This document shows, piece after piece, positions 1-7,802 of a DNA stretch of 64,000 bases (position 1 is the stretch's first letter; each line of letters begins with the position of its first letter). The notes under the pieces were generated by a model. It worked only from the letters and a program-made list of their open reading frames with translations. It did not search any database and was not told the DNA's origin. This stretch comes from Gammaproteobacteria bacterium (lineage in GTDB: Bacteria; Pseudomonadota; Gammaproteobacteria; Pseudomonadales; Azotimanducaceae). The position numbers and the translations under genes were made by a program. Location of the stretch: the NCBI GenBank assembly GCA_026706385.1, contig JAPOYV010000094.1, positions 1 through 64,000 of the forward strand. Reading direction: 5' to 3'.

Positions 1-37
1 CAGGCCGCCGACACCCACTCGCGGCGCGAAACCGAGG

Positions 38-1537
38 TTGATCAGACCTTCCCTAGAGATGTGGGAAGGGATCACCGCCGGACTGACCACGGCGCTCGAC
101 CCGGGCAACCTCGCGTGGGTCGTCGCCGGCTGCCTTGCGGGCACGCTCATCGGCATGCTCCCCGGCCTCGGTCCCATCACCGCGATCGCGCTCATGATCC
201 CGGTGAGCTACTCCTTGGACCCCGCCGCCGGCATGATCATGATGGCCGGCGTCTACTACGGCGCCGTCTTCGGCGGCTCGACGTCGTCGATCCTCATCAA
301 CGCGCCCGGGGTGGCATCGACGGTGGCGACATCGTTCGACGGCTATCCCATGGCCCGACAGGGTCAAGCCGGCCGGGCTCTGGCGCTCGCCGCCTACGCG
401 TCGTTTGCGGGCGGCGTCGTGGGTGCCGTGGCGCTTCTGCTGTTCGCATCGACCCTCGCCGCGCTCGCCACCGCGTTCCAGTCCCCGGAGTACACGCTCA
501 TCCTGGTGTTCGCGCTGTCGAGCATCGCGGCTTTCGCCGACCGCGGACAGGTCCTGCGCTCGCTCGCCGCAGCGCTCGTCGGCCTCATGCTCGGCACGGT
601 GGGTACCGACCAGTCGGCGGGTGTCCAGCGGTTTACGTTCGGGCGACTGGATCTGACGGATGGATTGAGCTTCGTTCTCGTCGCGATGGCGACGTTCGCC
701 CTGGCGGAGGCGTTCCGCATGGTCCTCGCCGGCGATGACGACGCCGCGCCGACGCGGTTCGCCCATGCCCGTCTGCATCCCGGGGATGCCCGCGCCGTTG
801 CGCCCGCCGTGGGTCGCAGTTCCGTCCTCGGATTCCTGGTGGGCGTCTTGCCCGGCGCCGGCGCGACGCTCGCCAGCTTTTTCGCCTACGACCTGCAAAG
901 GCGCTTTCGCCGCGGCGAACCGACGGACGGGGCGCGCGGGATCGCCGCCCCGGAATCGGCCAACAACGCCGCGTGCACCGGATCGTTCGTCCCGCTCCTG
1001 ACCCTCGGCATTCCCGGCTCCGGCACCACCGCCGTCCTCCTCGGCGTCATGCTGAGCTACGGCGTGCAACCCGGGCCGCGCCTGCTCGAAGCGGAGCCCA
1101 CCATGTTCTGGGGCGTGATCGTGTCAATGTTCATCGGCAACGTCGTCCTCCTCGCCCTCAACCTGCCGTTGATTCCGTACATCTCGCGCATCGTCTACCT
1201 GCGCCGCCGGGTCCTCGTGCCGTTCGTGATCGTGTTCTCCTTGCTTGGCGTCTACCTGACGTCGCTCAACAGCTTCGACATCTTCCTGATGTTGGCCTTC
1301 GCGTTGGCAGGCTTGGCCCTGCGTCTGGCCGGGTTCCCCCTGGCGCCGCTGCTGCTCGGTTTCATCCTGAGCGGCATGCTGGAGGAGAACCTGCGGCGTA
1401 CAGTGCTCCTCGCCGACGGGTCGTGGGCGTTCCTGCTCGATCGCCCGGTGTCGTTGGTCCTGCTTGTCCTCTGCGTGCTCGTCTGGGCTGGCCCAATGAA
1501 GCACTTGCTCGCACGGAGCCGCGCCGCGAGCGATTGA
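38..1537 (+). CDS. tctA: Tripartite tricarboxylate transporter permease, TctA family
   Basis: Large membrane subunit of a TTT-family carboxylate importer, which normally works with a small TctB subunit and a periplasmic TctC binding protein. The 499-residue product is almost wholly hydrophobic, with roughly a dozen membrane segments. It carries the family's glycine-rich block GTLIGMLPGLGP at residues 35-46 and a related block, GVLPGAGATL, near residue 268. The TTG start at 38 overlaps a TGA of an upstream reading frame (TTGA, 38-41), which would fit coupling to a tctB-like gene cut off by the window edge; ATG at 59 is the alternative start. No Shine-Dalgarno sequence decides between them. No TctC gene is visible, so the substrate is unknown. 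Confidence 0.9.
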   Translation: MIRPSLEMWEGITAGLTTALDPGNLAWVVAGCLAGTLIGMLPGLGPITAIALMIPVSYSLDPAAGMIMMAGVYYGAVFGGSTSSILINAPGVASTVATSFDGYPMARQGQAGRALALAAYASFAGGVVGAVALLLFASTLAALATAFQSPEYTLILVFALSSIAAFADRGQVLRSLAAALVGLMLGTVGTDQSAGVQRFTFGRLDLTDGLSFVLVAMATFALAEAFRMVLAGDDDAAPTRFAHARLHPGDARAVAPAVGRSSVLGFLVGVLPGAGATLASFFAYDLQRRFRRGEPTDGARGIAAPESANNAACTGSFVPLLTLGIPGSGTTAVLLGVMLSYGVQPGPRLLEAEPTMFWGVIVSMFIGNVVLLALNLPLIPYISRIVYLRRRVLVPFVIVFSLLGVYLTSLNSFDIFLMLAFALAGLALRLAGFPLAPLLLGFILSGMLEENLRRTVLLADGSWAFLLDRPVSLVLLVLCVLVWAGPMKHLLARSRAASD

Positions 1538-1562
1538 CGTCGCGGCCTGGCGTTTCGGCCTT

Positions 1563-1591
1563 GGGCGTGGTTTCGCTCCGCTAGCACGCCC
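1563..1591. terminator. Terminator-like hairpin after tctA
   Basis: A perfect 7-bp inverted repeat, GGGCGTG / CACGCCC, encloses a 15-nt loop 25 bases after the tctA stop. There is no T-tract, so rho-independent termination is only possible. The loop contains GCTCCGCT, which also occurs in the loops of the hairpins at 6857-6883 and 39680-39697. Confidence 0.35.
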
Positions 1592-1656
1592 TTGACGGTT
1601 GCACTACACTCACCGTCCATTTCGACGCACGCCGCTGCTAACGGAGGGATTGGCGA

Positions 1657-2061
1657 ATGCGCAAATCGAGAGCGCGCGGGGAAGGTCAGGAGAGCAAGAT
1701 CAACCTGACGCCCATGCTGGACGTCGTGTTCATCATGCTCATCTTCTTCATCGTCACGGCGACGTTCGTCAAGGAGATCGGCCTCGACGTCAACCAGCCC
1801 GAGGATGACAAGCCGAAAACGGTTGATCCCGACAAGAAGAGCATCGTCGTGCGGATCACCAACCGGGACCGTGTCATCATCGCGCAGCGCGATGTGGACA
1901 TCCGCTCCGTGCGCGCGAACATCGAGCGGCTGCATGCCGAGAACCCGGAGGCGCCGGTCATCATCCAGCCCCACCCGGACGCCACCACGAAGACCATCGT
2001 GCACATCATCGACTCGGCGCAGCAGACGGGTGCAGCCTGGTCCCTCGCTGCCGGGAACTGA
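1657..2061 (+). CDS. exbD: Biopolymer transport protein ExbD/TolR
   Basis: ExbD/TolR-type subunit of a proton-driven motor that energises outer-membrane processes (TonB-ExbB-ExbD or Tol-Pal). The 134-residue length is typical. A short basic cytoplasmic N-terminus leads into a single membrane helix at about residues 20-37. This contains the family's essential proton-channel aspartate, D22, in LTPMLDVVF. A periplasmic domain follows. GGAGG at 1643-1647 lies 9 bases before the ATG. No exbB, tolQ or tonB is adjacent, so its motor partner must be encoded elsewhere. The two TonB-dependent receptors in this window (35.7 and 53.3 kb) are possible clients. Confidence 0.9.
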   Translation: MRKSRARGEGQESKINLTPMLDVVFIMLIFFIVTATFVKEIGLDVNQPEDDKPKTVDPDKKSIVVRITNRDRVIIAQRDVDIRSVRANIERLHAENPEAPVIIQPHPDATTKTIVHIIDSAQQTGAAWSLAAGN

Positions 2062-2115
2062 CGACGCGCCGCTGCGCGGCGGTGGACATTCATACACCGC
2101 ACGCATGATCGCTCG

Positions 2116-3126
2116 ATGGCGCGCAAGCCCATAGACCTGCGGTCGGACACCGTCACCCAGCCGTCCGCCGCGATGCGTTCGGCGATGGCCGAGGCTGTGG
2201 TCGGGGACGATGTCTACGGCGAGGATCCCACGGTCAACCGCCTCGAGGAAACCTGCGCCGAACGACTGGGTTTCGAAGCCGGGTTGCTGCTGGCGAGTGG
2301 TACGCAGTCCAATCTCGCCGCATTGCTCACGCACTGCGGCCGGGGCGACGAGTACATCGCCGGCCAGGATGCCCATACCTACCGTTACGAGGGTGGCGGG
2401 GCCGCGGTGTTCGGCGGGATCCAGCCGCAGCCCCTCGCCTTCGACGACGACGGCACGTTGCCACTCCACGCCGTGGAAGCCCTCGTCAAGCCGGACGACT
2501 TCCACTACGCCAAGACGCGCCTGCTGTGCCTGGAGAATACGCAGGCCGGGAGGGCCGTCGCGGCGCCCTACTTTGGCGAGGCGCGCGCTGTGGCCGACCG
2601 GCTCGGTCTCAAGCTCCACTTGGATGGCGCACGTCTTTTCAACGCATCCGTCGCGCTCGGCGTGGACGCCACGGAGATCACGAGCCATTGCGACTCCGTT
2701 TCCCTGTGCCTGTCCAAGGGCCTCGGTGCCCCGGTGGGTTCCGTGCTGTGCGGCACCTCGGCATTCGTCGACAGCGCGCGGCGCTGGCGCAAGGTCCTCG
2801 GCGGCGGCATGCGCCAGGCCGGCGTGATCGCGGCGGCTGGTCTGCATGCCTTGGAAAACAACGTCGACCGACTCGCCGAAGATCACCGCCGCGCTCGAAC
2901 ACTCGCATTTCGCCTGCGCGGTCTCGACCTGCATGCCGAGGAGCGCACGAACATGGTCTTCGTCGAGGCGACCGATGCGACGATGGCGGCCTACCTGGCC
3001 GCCGCCGGCATCCAGGTGTCGGGTCCCCGCTGGGTCATCCACCTGGACATCGACGACCAGGCGATCGACCACGTGGTGACCGCCGTCGAGGGCTGGGTCC
3101 GCTCCCTGAGGCGGCGACGCGCCTAG
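2116..3126 (+). CDS. ltaE: Low-specificity L-threonine aldolase
   Basis: PLP-dependent aldolase that cleaves L-threonine or L-allo-threonine to glycine and acetaldehyde in the cytoplasm. The 336-residue protein matches the family length. It starts with the characteristic DLRSDTVTQP block (residues 7-16), has YGEDPTVN at 34-41, a PLP-contact aspartate in HLDGARLFN (D170), and the Schiff-base lysine K201 in SLCLSKGLGAPVGS. The gene follows exbD by 54 bases with no obvious Shine-Dalgarno sequence. Its TAG stop shares the palindrome CTAG (3123-3126) with the stop of the convergent transporter gene. Confidence 0.93.
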   Translation: MARKPIDLRSDTVTQPSAAMRSAMAEAVVGDDVYGEDPTVNRLEETCAERLGFEAGLLLASGTQSNLAALLTHCGRGDEYIAGQDAHTYRYEGGGAAVFGGIQPQPLAFDDDGTLPLHAVEALVKPDDFHYAKTRLLCLENTQAGRAVAAPYFGEARAVADRLGLKLHLDGARLFNASVALGVDATEITSHCDSVSLCLSKGLGAPVGSVLCGTSAFVDSARRWRKVLGGGMRQAGVIAAAGLHALENNVDRLAEDHRRARTLAFRLRGLDLHAEERTNMVFVEATDATMAAYLAAAGIQVSGPRWVIHLDIDDQAIDHVVTAVEGWVRSLRRRRA

Positions 3127-4367
3127 ACGCGGGTCACCAAGCCTGCGATCGTACCCGTCAGGCACGCGACGAGCGTACCCGCCAAGACCGCCCTAGGCCC
3201 GAGCCGCAGCAACTCGTCGCGACGGTCCGGTATCAGCGCGCCCACGCCGCCGATCAGGATGCCCAGACTGCCGAAGTTCGCGAACCCGCAAAGCGCATAG
3301 GTGAGGATGATGCGCGTCGACGACGACAGGCTGTCGCCCGTTTCGGCGAACTGCAGATAGGCGATCAACTCGTTGAGAACGACCTTGGTGCCGAGAAAAG
3401 TGCCCGCAGTGCTGGCCTCGGTCCAAGGAACCCCCATCAACCACGCGACCGGTGCGAATAGCCAGCCCACGATGCGTTGCAGCGTCAGTGGCGCGTCGTC
3501 GATGGCGATCGCGCCCAGGACGTAGTTGACGAGGGCGACCAAGGAAACCAGGACGATGACCGTCGCGCCGACGTTCGCCACCAGGCGCAGCCCGTCCAGC
3601 GTGCCGCGGCTCACGGCATCCATCGTGCTGCCGTAGCTGAGCGCGTCGTCCGCCAGGTCGCCGGCAACGCCGACCGCGTCTTCCGGCACCATGATCCGCG
3701 CGACGACGACGGCCCCCATCACGTTGATGACCGACGCGATGAGAACGTGGCCGAGGGCGCCGTCGACAACGGGCGATAGCACCGTCGCGTAGATCACCAT
3801 GATCGAACCGGCGACCGTGGACATGCCGCAGGTCATGACCACGAAGAACTCGGACCGCGACAGGCTTCTGAGGTAGGCCCGGATGACCAACGGCGACTCC
3901 ACCATGCCGAGGAATACGCTGGTCGCTGCGGCGACGCCCACCGCGCCGCCAACGCCGAGCGTCTTGCGCAGCGCCCAAGCGAAGCCACGAATCACCCAGG
4001 GCAATACGCGCCAGTGCCACAGGAGCGCGACGATGACGCTGAATACGAGAATCTGCGGCAGAACTCGGAACGCGAAGATCTGCAACGTCGCGGCGGCGCC
4101 CTCCTCCAGGACGTATGGGGCCGGATCGCCGCCCAGGAAGCCGAACATCAGCGACGTGCCCGCCGTGGTCGCCGTCTCGATCGCCCTGACCAGGTGGTTG
4201 ACCAGGAACAGCGCATCGCGAACCTGCGGCACGTTCAGAAGCAGGAACGCCAACGCGAACTGGATCGCCAGGCCAACGCCCACCTGCACGTAGCGAACCT
4301 CGCGCTTGCGCTCGCTCAAGAGCCACGCGAGGCCCAGGAGCGCGACGACGCCAACAAGTGCTTGCAC
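3123..4367 (-). CDS. nupC: Concentrative nucleoside transporter, NupC/CNT family
   Basis: Proton- or sodium-coupled nucleoside importer of the inner membrane. The 414-residue protein has the CNT layout: N-terminal helices, the gate region FGFLGGDPAPY (where the family usually has FGFL), the core motif GMVESPLVIRAYL and the C-terminal block ALCGFANFGSLGI. The start is GTG at 4367, with GGGA about 8 bases upstream. It is divergent from a PfkB-family kinase, so import followed by intracellular phosphorylation of a nucleoside is a reasonable inference. It ends inside the CTAG shared with ltaE. Whether it prefers purines or pyrimidines cannot be read from the sequence. Confidence 0.87.
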   Translation of the reverse strand: MQALVGVVALLGLAWLLSERKREVRYVQVGVGLAIQFALAFLLLNVPQVRDALFLVNHLVRAIETATTAGTSLMFGFLGGDPAPYVLEEGAAATLQIFAFRVLPQILVFSVIVALLWHWRVLPWVIRGFAWALRKTLGVGGAVGVAAATSVFLGMVESPLVIRAYLRSLSRSEFFVVMTCGMSTVAGSIMVIYATVLSPVVDGALGHVLIASVINVMGAVVVARIMVPEDAVGVAGDLADDALSYGSTMDAVSRGTLDGLRLVANVGATVIVLVSLVALVNYVLGAIAIDDAPLTLQRIVGWLFAPVAWLMGVPWTEASTAGTFLGTKVVLNELIAYLQFAETGDSLSSSTRIILTYALCGFANFGSLGILIGGVGALIPDRRDELLRLGPRAVLAGTLVACLTGTIAGLVTRV

Positions 4368-4432
4368 GCGCCATTCCCGAACTGATAAACCGTCGTCAGT
4401 GTACTCGACGGGAGTCGGCCATCACGCCAGCC

Positions 4433-5392
4433 GTGCCCAAACGCATCCTGCTCACCGGCACCTTGGCCATCGACTACGTGGGCGAGTACCCGGGCACGTT
4501 CTCCCGGCTGCCGAAGCACGACGGCATCAACCTGTCCGTGCAACTGGCGAGGATCGAGCGGCGGTTCGGCGGCTGCGCGATGAACATCGCCTACACGCTG
4601 AAAGCGCTCGGCGAGGCGCCGACGCCGTTCGTGTTCGTGGGCCTCGACTTCGATCAGGACTATGCGCGACACCTTGACGCCCACCGCATCGACGTCTCCG
4701 GCGTGAATCTCGTCGAAGCCCCCTACTCGTCCCACGGGTTCATCTTCACGGACCGGGAGCAGAACCAGTTCACCGGCTTCTTCGGTGGGCCCGCCGCACA
4801 CCACGACCTCGCGCCACCGCTGCGCCGCTTCGTGCGGGACCGACACGCCGGGTGCCGGCGCTTTGACTTCGCCCTTCTCGCCCCCGATATTCCGACGAAC
4901 ATGATCGCCGCGGCCAAGGCCATGCGCGAAGCCGGTATCCCGTTCTTGACCGACCCGGGCCAGAACCTCACGGACTTCGACGCATCAGGCGCTCGTGAAC
5001 TCGTGACCCTGTCGCACGCGATCGTGGTCAACGAGTACGAACACGACACCCTCCGCGACCTAACCGGGGAAGCTGTCGACGAACTCGATCTGCTCATGGT
5101 CACCGAGGGCGAGCGCGGCGCCCGATGGGTCTCGCGGACCGGCGAGTCCGGCCGCGAGCGCGCGGCGCCCGCCAGCGTGGTCGACTCGACGGGATGCGGT
5201 GACGCCTTTCGCGCCGGATACCTGCACGCGTCTCTGCGCGGTGCCGACACCCGCAGCGCCGTGCGCGCCGGCGGCGTGACCGCCGCGCTGGCACTCGAGA
5301 CCCGAGGCACACAGAACCACGACTGCCGCGACTTCGCCGCGCGATACCGCGCCGCGTGGGGTGACGACCCGCCGTGGCAGGAATCCGAATAA
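4433..5392 (+). CDS. PfkB/ribokinase-family kinase, probably a nucleoside or sugar kinase
   Basis: ATP-dependent kinase of the ribokinase (PfkB) fold. The N-terminal strand KRILLTGTLAIDY and the substrate-binding glycines of FGGCAMNIAYTLKALG (residues 45-60) are present, as is the anion-hole/catalytic signature DSTGCGD at 251-257, with D257 as the expected catalytic base. The first start that matches the family N-terminus is GTG 4433, giving 319 residues; the frame stays open further upstream to 4358. Divergence from a NupC transporter suggests a nucleoside substrate such as adenosine. That is context inference, and a sugar cannot be excluded. The next gene starts within its stop codon. Confidence 0.83.
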   Translation: MPKRILLTGTLAIDYVGEYPGTFSRLPKHDGINLSVQLARIERRFGGCAMNIAYTLKALGEAPTPFVFVGLDFDQDYARHLDAHRIDVSGVNLVEAPYSSHGFIFTDREQNQFTGFFGGPAAHHDLAPPLRRFVRDRHAGCRRFDFALLAPDIPTNMIAAAKAMREAGIPFLTDPGQNLTDFDASGARELVTLSHAIVVNEYEHDTLRDLTGEAVDELDLLMVTEGERGARWVSRTGESGRERAAPASVVDSTGCGDAFRAGYLHASLRGADTRSAVRAGGVTAALALETRGTQNHDCRDFAARYRAAWGDDPPWQESE

Positions 5393-6039
5393 TGGCTGGT
5401 TCGATCATCCTCTTGAACGGTTGTTCGAGCGCCGGCAAGACGACGCTCGCGCAGGCCATCCAGGAGGCCAGCCCGCAGCCGATCCAGTGCATCGCCCTCG
5501 ACCATTTCCGCGACGGCATGCCCGGCAAGTACCGCGGCATGAACTCATCTCCCGGCGAACCCGGAGCCCGTGGCCTGAACGTCATCCCGCGCGATGGACG
5601 CACCGAGCTGCAGTTCGGAGACGTGGGAGTAGCCGTCCTGCGCGGCATGCGGCGTGCGATCGCTGCGTTTGCCGTCAGCGGCGTCGACGTCGTGGTGGAC
5701 GACCTGCTCCTCGAACGTGCCTTCCTGCTGGACTACCTCGCGGCCCTGGCCGGGCTCGAGGTCGTGTTTGTCGGCGTCCGCTGCGACCTCGATACGGTGA
5801 ACCTGCGCGAGCGTTCGCGGCCGGGCCGGTTCCCCGGAACAGCCGCCGCCCACTACGTGCGCGTGCATGAGCACTGCGAATACGACGTCGAGGTGGACAC
5901 GGCTACCTGTTCGCCGCGCGAGGGCGCACGTCGAGTGATCGCCGTCCGCCAAGCGTTGCCGCGACCGACGGCCTTCGACCGACTGCGCATGCGCCTAGGT
6001 ACACACATGGATGCACGTGCGGCCTTTCGTGATGCATGA
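5392..6039 (+). CDS. Chloramphenicol phosphotransferase-like P-loop kinase
   Basis: Small P-loop kinase resembling the chloramphenicol 3-O-phosphotransferase (CPT) family. Walker A is GCSSAGKT at residues 10-17, followed by the CPT-like acidic stretch ALDHF and by VDVVVDDLLLE, the usual position of the second aspartates. ATG 5392 shares its A with the TAA stop of the kinase gene upstream (TAATG), which implies translational coupling; an in-frame start at 5374 would overlap that gene. Length is 215 residues, slightly longer than typical CPT enzymes (about 180) because of a C-terminal extension. Linkage to nucleoside transport and a PfkB kinase suggests a metabolic small-molecule substrate, so drug resistance should not be assumed. 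Confidence 0.75.
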   Translation: MAGSIILLNGCSSAGKTTLAQAIQEASPQPIQCIALDHFRDGMPGKYRGMNSSPGEPGARGLNVIPRDGRTELQFGDVGVAVLRGMRRAIAAFAVSGVDVVVDDLLLERAFLLDYLAALAGLEVVFVGVRCDLDTVNLRERSRPGRFPGTAAAHYVRVHEHCEYDVEVDTATCSPREGARRVIAVRQALPRPTAFDRLRMRLGTHMDARAAFRDA

Positions 6040-6072
6040 TCTAGCAACCGGCCTGAGGATTTCATTGGACCG

Positions 6073-6840
6073 ATGAACGCCGAACGCATAGCCGACCTGG
6101 ACGCCTTCCGGGACATGATCGACGCCGCCGAGCGGATCGTCGTCTTCACCGGCGCCGGGATCAGCACGGAGTCCGGGATTCCCGATTTCCGCAGTCCGGG
6201 CACCGGCCTGTGGAACAAGATCAAGCCGATCGAGTTCCAGGAGTTCGTGGGCTCCGATGACGTTCGCCAGGAGTCCTGGCGAAGGCGTTTCGAATCCAAG
6301 GACAGCAACTGGGCCGACGCCAAGCCCAACAAGGGCCACCTCGCTGTGGCCAAGCTGATCGCCCACGGCAAGGCCACGGCGGTCATCACCCAGAACGTCG
6401 ACAACCTGCACCAGGACTCCGGCGTTCCTGATGCCCAGGTCATCGAACTGCACGGCAATACGCGCTACGCCAAGTGCCTGTCCTGCGAGGCCCGATACGA
6501 ACTTGCGGAGTTGAAGGCGCAGTACCAAACCCTCGGCCGTGTCGAGCCCTGCAGCCGTTGCGGCGGCATCGTCAAGACGGCCACGATCTCGTTTGGTCAA
6601 GCCATGCCCGAACGGGCCATGGCCGAAGCCCAGGAGGCGACCAACGCTTGCGACATGTTCGTCGTCATCGGCTCGTCGCTGGTCGTCTATCCTGCCGCCG
6701 GCTTTCCGGAATACGCCAAGCGGCTGGGGGCTAAGCTGGTCATCGTCAATCGGGAACCCACCCCGCTCGATGGCATCGCGGACCTTGTCCTGCACGAAGA
6801 GATCGGCCCGACGATGAGCTACGTGGTCGGGGTGAACTGA
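6073..6840 (+). CDS. cobB: NAD-dependent protein deacylase, Sir2/CobB
   Basis: Sirtuin that removes acyl groups from protein lysines using NAD+, releasing nicotinamide and O-acyl-ADP-ribose. The 255-residue catalytic core is complete: NAD-binding GAGISTESGIPDFRS at residues 27-41, TQNVDNLH at 106-113, catalytic H127 in ELHGN, and four zinc-binding cysteines (C135, C138, C160, C163). IGSSLVVYPAA is the late NAD-contact block. The residues that favour succinyl-lysine in SIRT5-type enzymes are not obvious, so it is called a general deacetylase or deacylase. It stands 33 bases after the CPT-like gene and may be part of that operon. Confidence 0.93.
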   Translation: MNAERIADLDAFRDMIDAAERIVVFTGAGISTESGIPDFRSPGTGLWNKIKPIEFQEFVGSDDVRQESWRRRFESKDSNWADAKPNKGHLAVAKLIAHGKATAVITQNVDNLHQDSGVPDAQVIELHGNTRYAKCLSCEARYELAELKAQYQTLGRVEPCSRCGGIVKTATISFGQAMPERAMAEAQEATNACDMFVVIGSSLVVYPAAGFPEYAKRLGAKLVIVNREPTPLDGIADLVLHEEIGPTMSYVVGVN

Positions 6841-6856
6841 GCGCCCCACGGCTGGC

Positions 6857-6883
6857 CCTGCGTCGCGCTCCGCTGTGCGCAGG
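6857..6883. terminator. Terminator-like hairpin after cobB
   Basis: CCTGCG (6857-6862) and CGCAGG (6878-6883) enclose a 15-nt loop containing GCTCCGCT. The arms extend by two more pairs after one mismatch. It lies just beyond the cobB stop, with no T-tract. Loop length and core match the hairpin at 1563-1591. Confidence 0.3.
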
Positions 6884-6971
6884 CCCACCTTCGGCCCAAA
6901 GCCCCGCCGACCTCCTGTGCAACAACCAGCGCCGGTCGCTATGCTCCCTGTGGTGTCTGTTCCATGGACGG

Positions 6972-7778
6972 TTGAGTGTGGATTTGCATAAGGCGATGGT
7001 CCTTGCGGCGGTGATGCTCGCCGCATCCGGCTACACCGAAGAGGCCGATGAGCGGGAAGCGGACGTCACGGTCATCGCGGAGCGAATCCCACCGTCCGAG
7101 ATGTCCTTCGATGACATGGAGTTCGTGGCGCTGGCGGTCGATTGCGGCAAACGCCTTTTCGTGGATGGACAGGAGGCCGCCGCGTGGCCCTATCTCCAGA
7201 TGGGTGCCCGCTACGGCGATGTGGACAGCCAGTTCTGGGCGGCGAGCATGCTCGGACGCGGCGAGCACGTCCCGCAGAACTGGACAGAGGCGGTCGGCTG
7301 GCTCGGCGTCGCCGCCGACGGCCATCTCAAGCCCGACGCCACGAAGATGCTGCGTGAGACGAAGGAATCGCTTTGCGATGGGCGCGACGAGTGTGGCGAG
7401 CAGTTCGACACGGTGGTCGCCGAGTACGTGCGGCGTTTCGGTCGGGAGTCCGGCGGCATGGCCTGTCGCCGCGCCATGGGTCAACGCGGCGTCGGAGTTT
7501 CTTCGCTACGCATCAATCGCGGCTCCCGGCGGGTCGACTGCGTCTTTCCACGGCTGTTCCGGGCCCGGGGCGTGCTGGACGACGTGAACCTCGAGGCGGC
7601 GATCCGCCCAAGGATATCGGAGCCGGACGCCACCGAAGGCGGAACCGCCCGGCCCAATCTCGCTGCCGCCTACCCAGGCGTCAACGAGTTCGAGGTACAA
7701 GTCCCGGGCGGCCCGTCCACACGACGCGAGAACATCCGCTGCCCGGACCTCGGCACCGGGCAGGGCGGCGGTACTTAG
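6972..7778 (+). CDS. Secreted Sel1-like repeat protein of unknown function
   Basis: Probable exported protein with Sel1-type (TPR-like) helical repeats. A hydrophobic leader, KAMVLAAVMLAASG, ends near residue 20. Residues about 65-115 read as one or two Sel1 repeats (AWPYLQMGARYGDVDSQFWA, then NWTEAVGWLGVAADG). The rest contains four or five cysteines that could form disulfides, and a low-complexity tail. The start is uncertain: TTG 6972, GTG 6978 and ATG 6996 are all in frame and none has a clear ribosome site. It is convergent with the VWA gene, 24 bases away. No specific function can be assigned. Confidence 0.62.
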   Translation: MSVDLHKAMVLAAVMLAASGYTEEADEREADVTVIAERIPPSEMSFDDMEFVALAVDCGKRLFVDGQEAAAWPYLQMGARYGDVDSQFWAASMLGRGEHVPQNWTEAVGWLGVAADGHLKPDATKMLRETKESLCDGRDECGEQFDTVVAEYVRRFGRESGGMACRRAMGQRGVGVSSLRINRGSRRVDCVFPRLFRARGVLDDVNLEAAIRPRISEPDATEGGTARPNLAAAYPGVNEFEVQVPGGPSTRRENIRCPDLGTGQGGGT

Positions 7779-7802
7779 CGTCGGCCGTCCCCGCTGTGGT
7801 GG

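Noticed and set aside
1252..3165. 637-codon open frame on the minus strand across tctA, exbD and ltaE
   Set aside because: It runs antisense to three clear families, has Arg/Gly/Val-rich low-quality composition and no domain; it is a G+C-driven shadow.
5392..6039. Antibiotic resistance gene (chloramphenicol)
   Set aside because: Only fold-level similarity to CPT; the context is nucleoside metabolism, so a resistance label is not supported.
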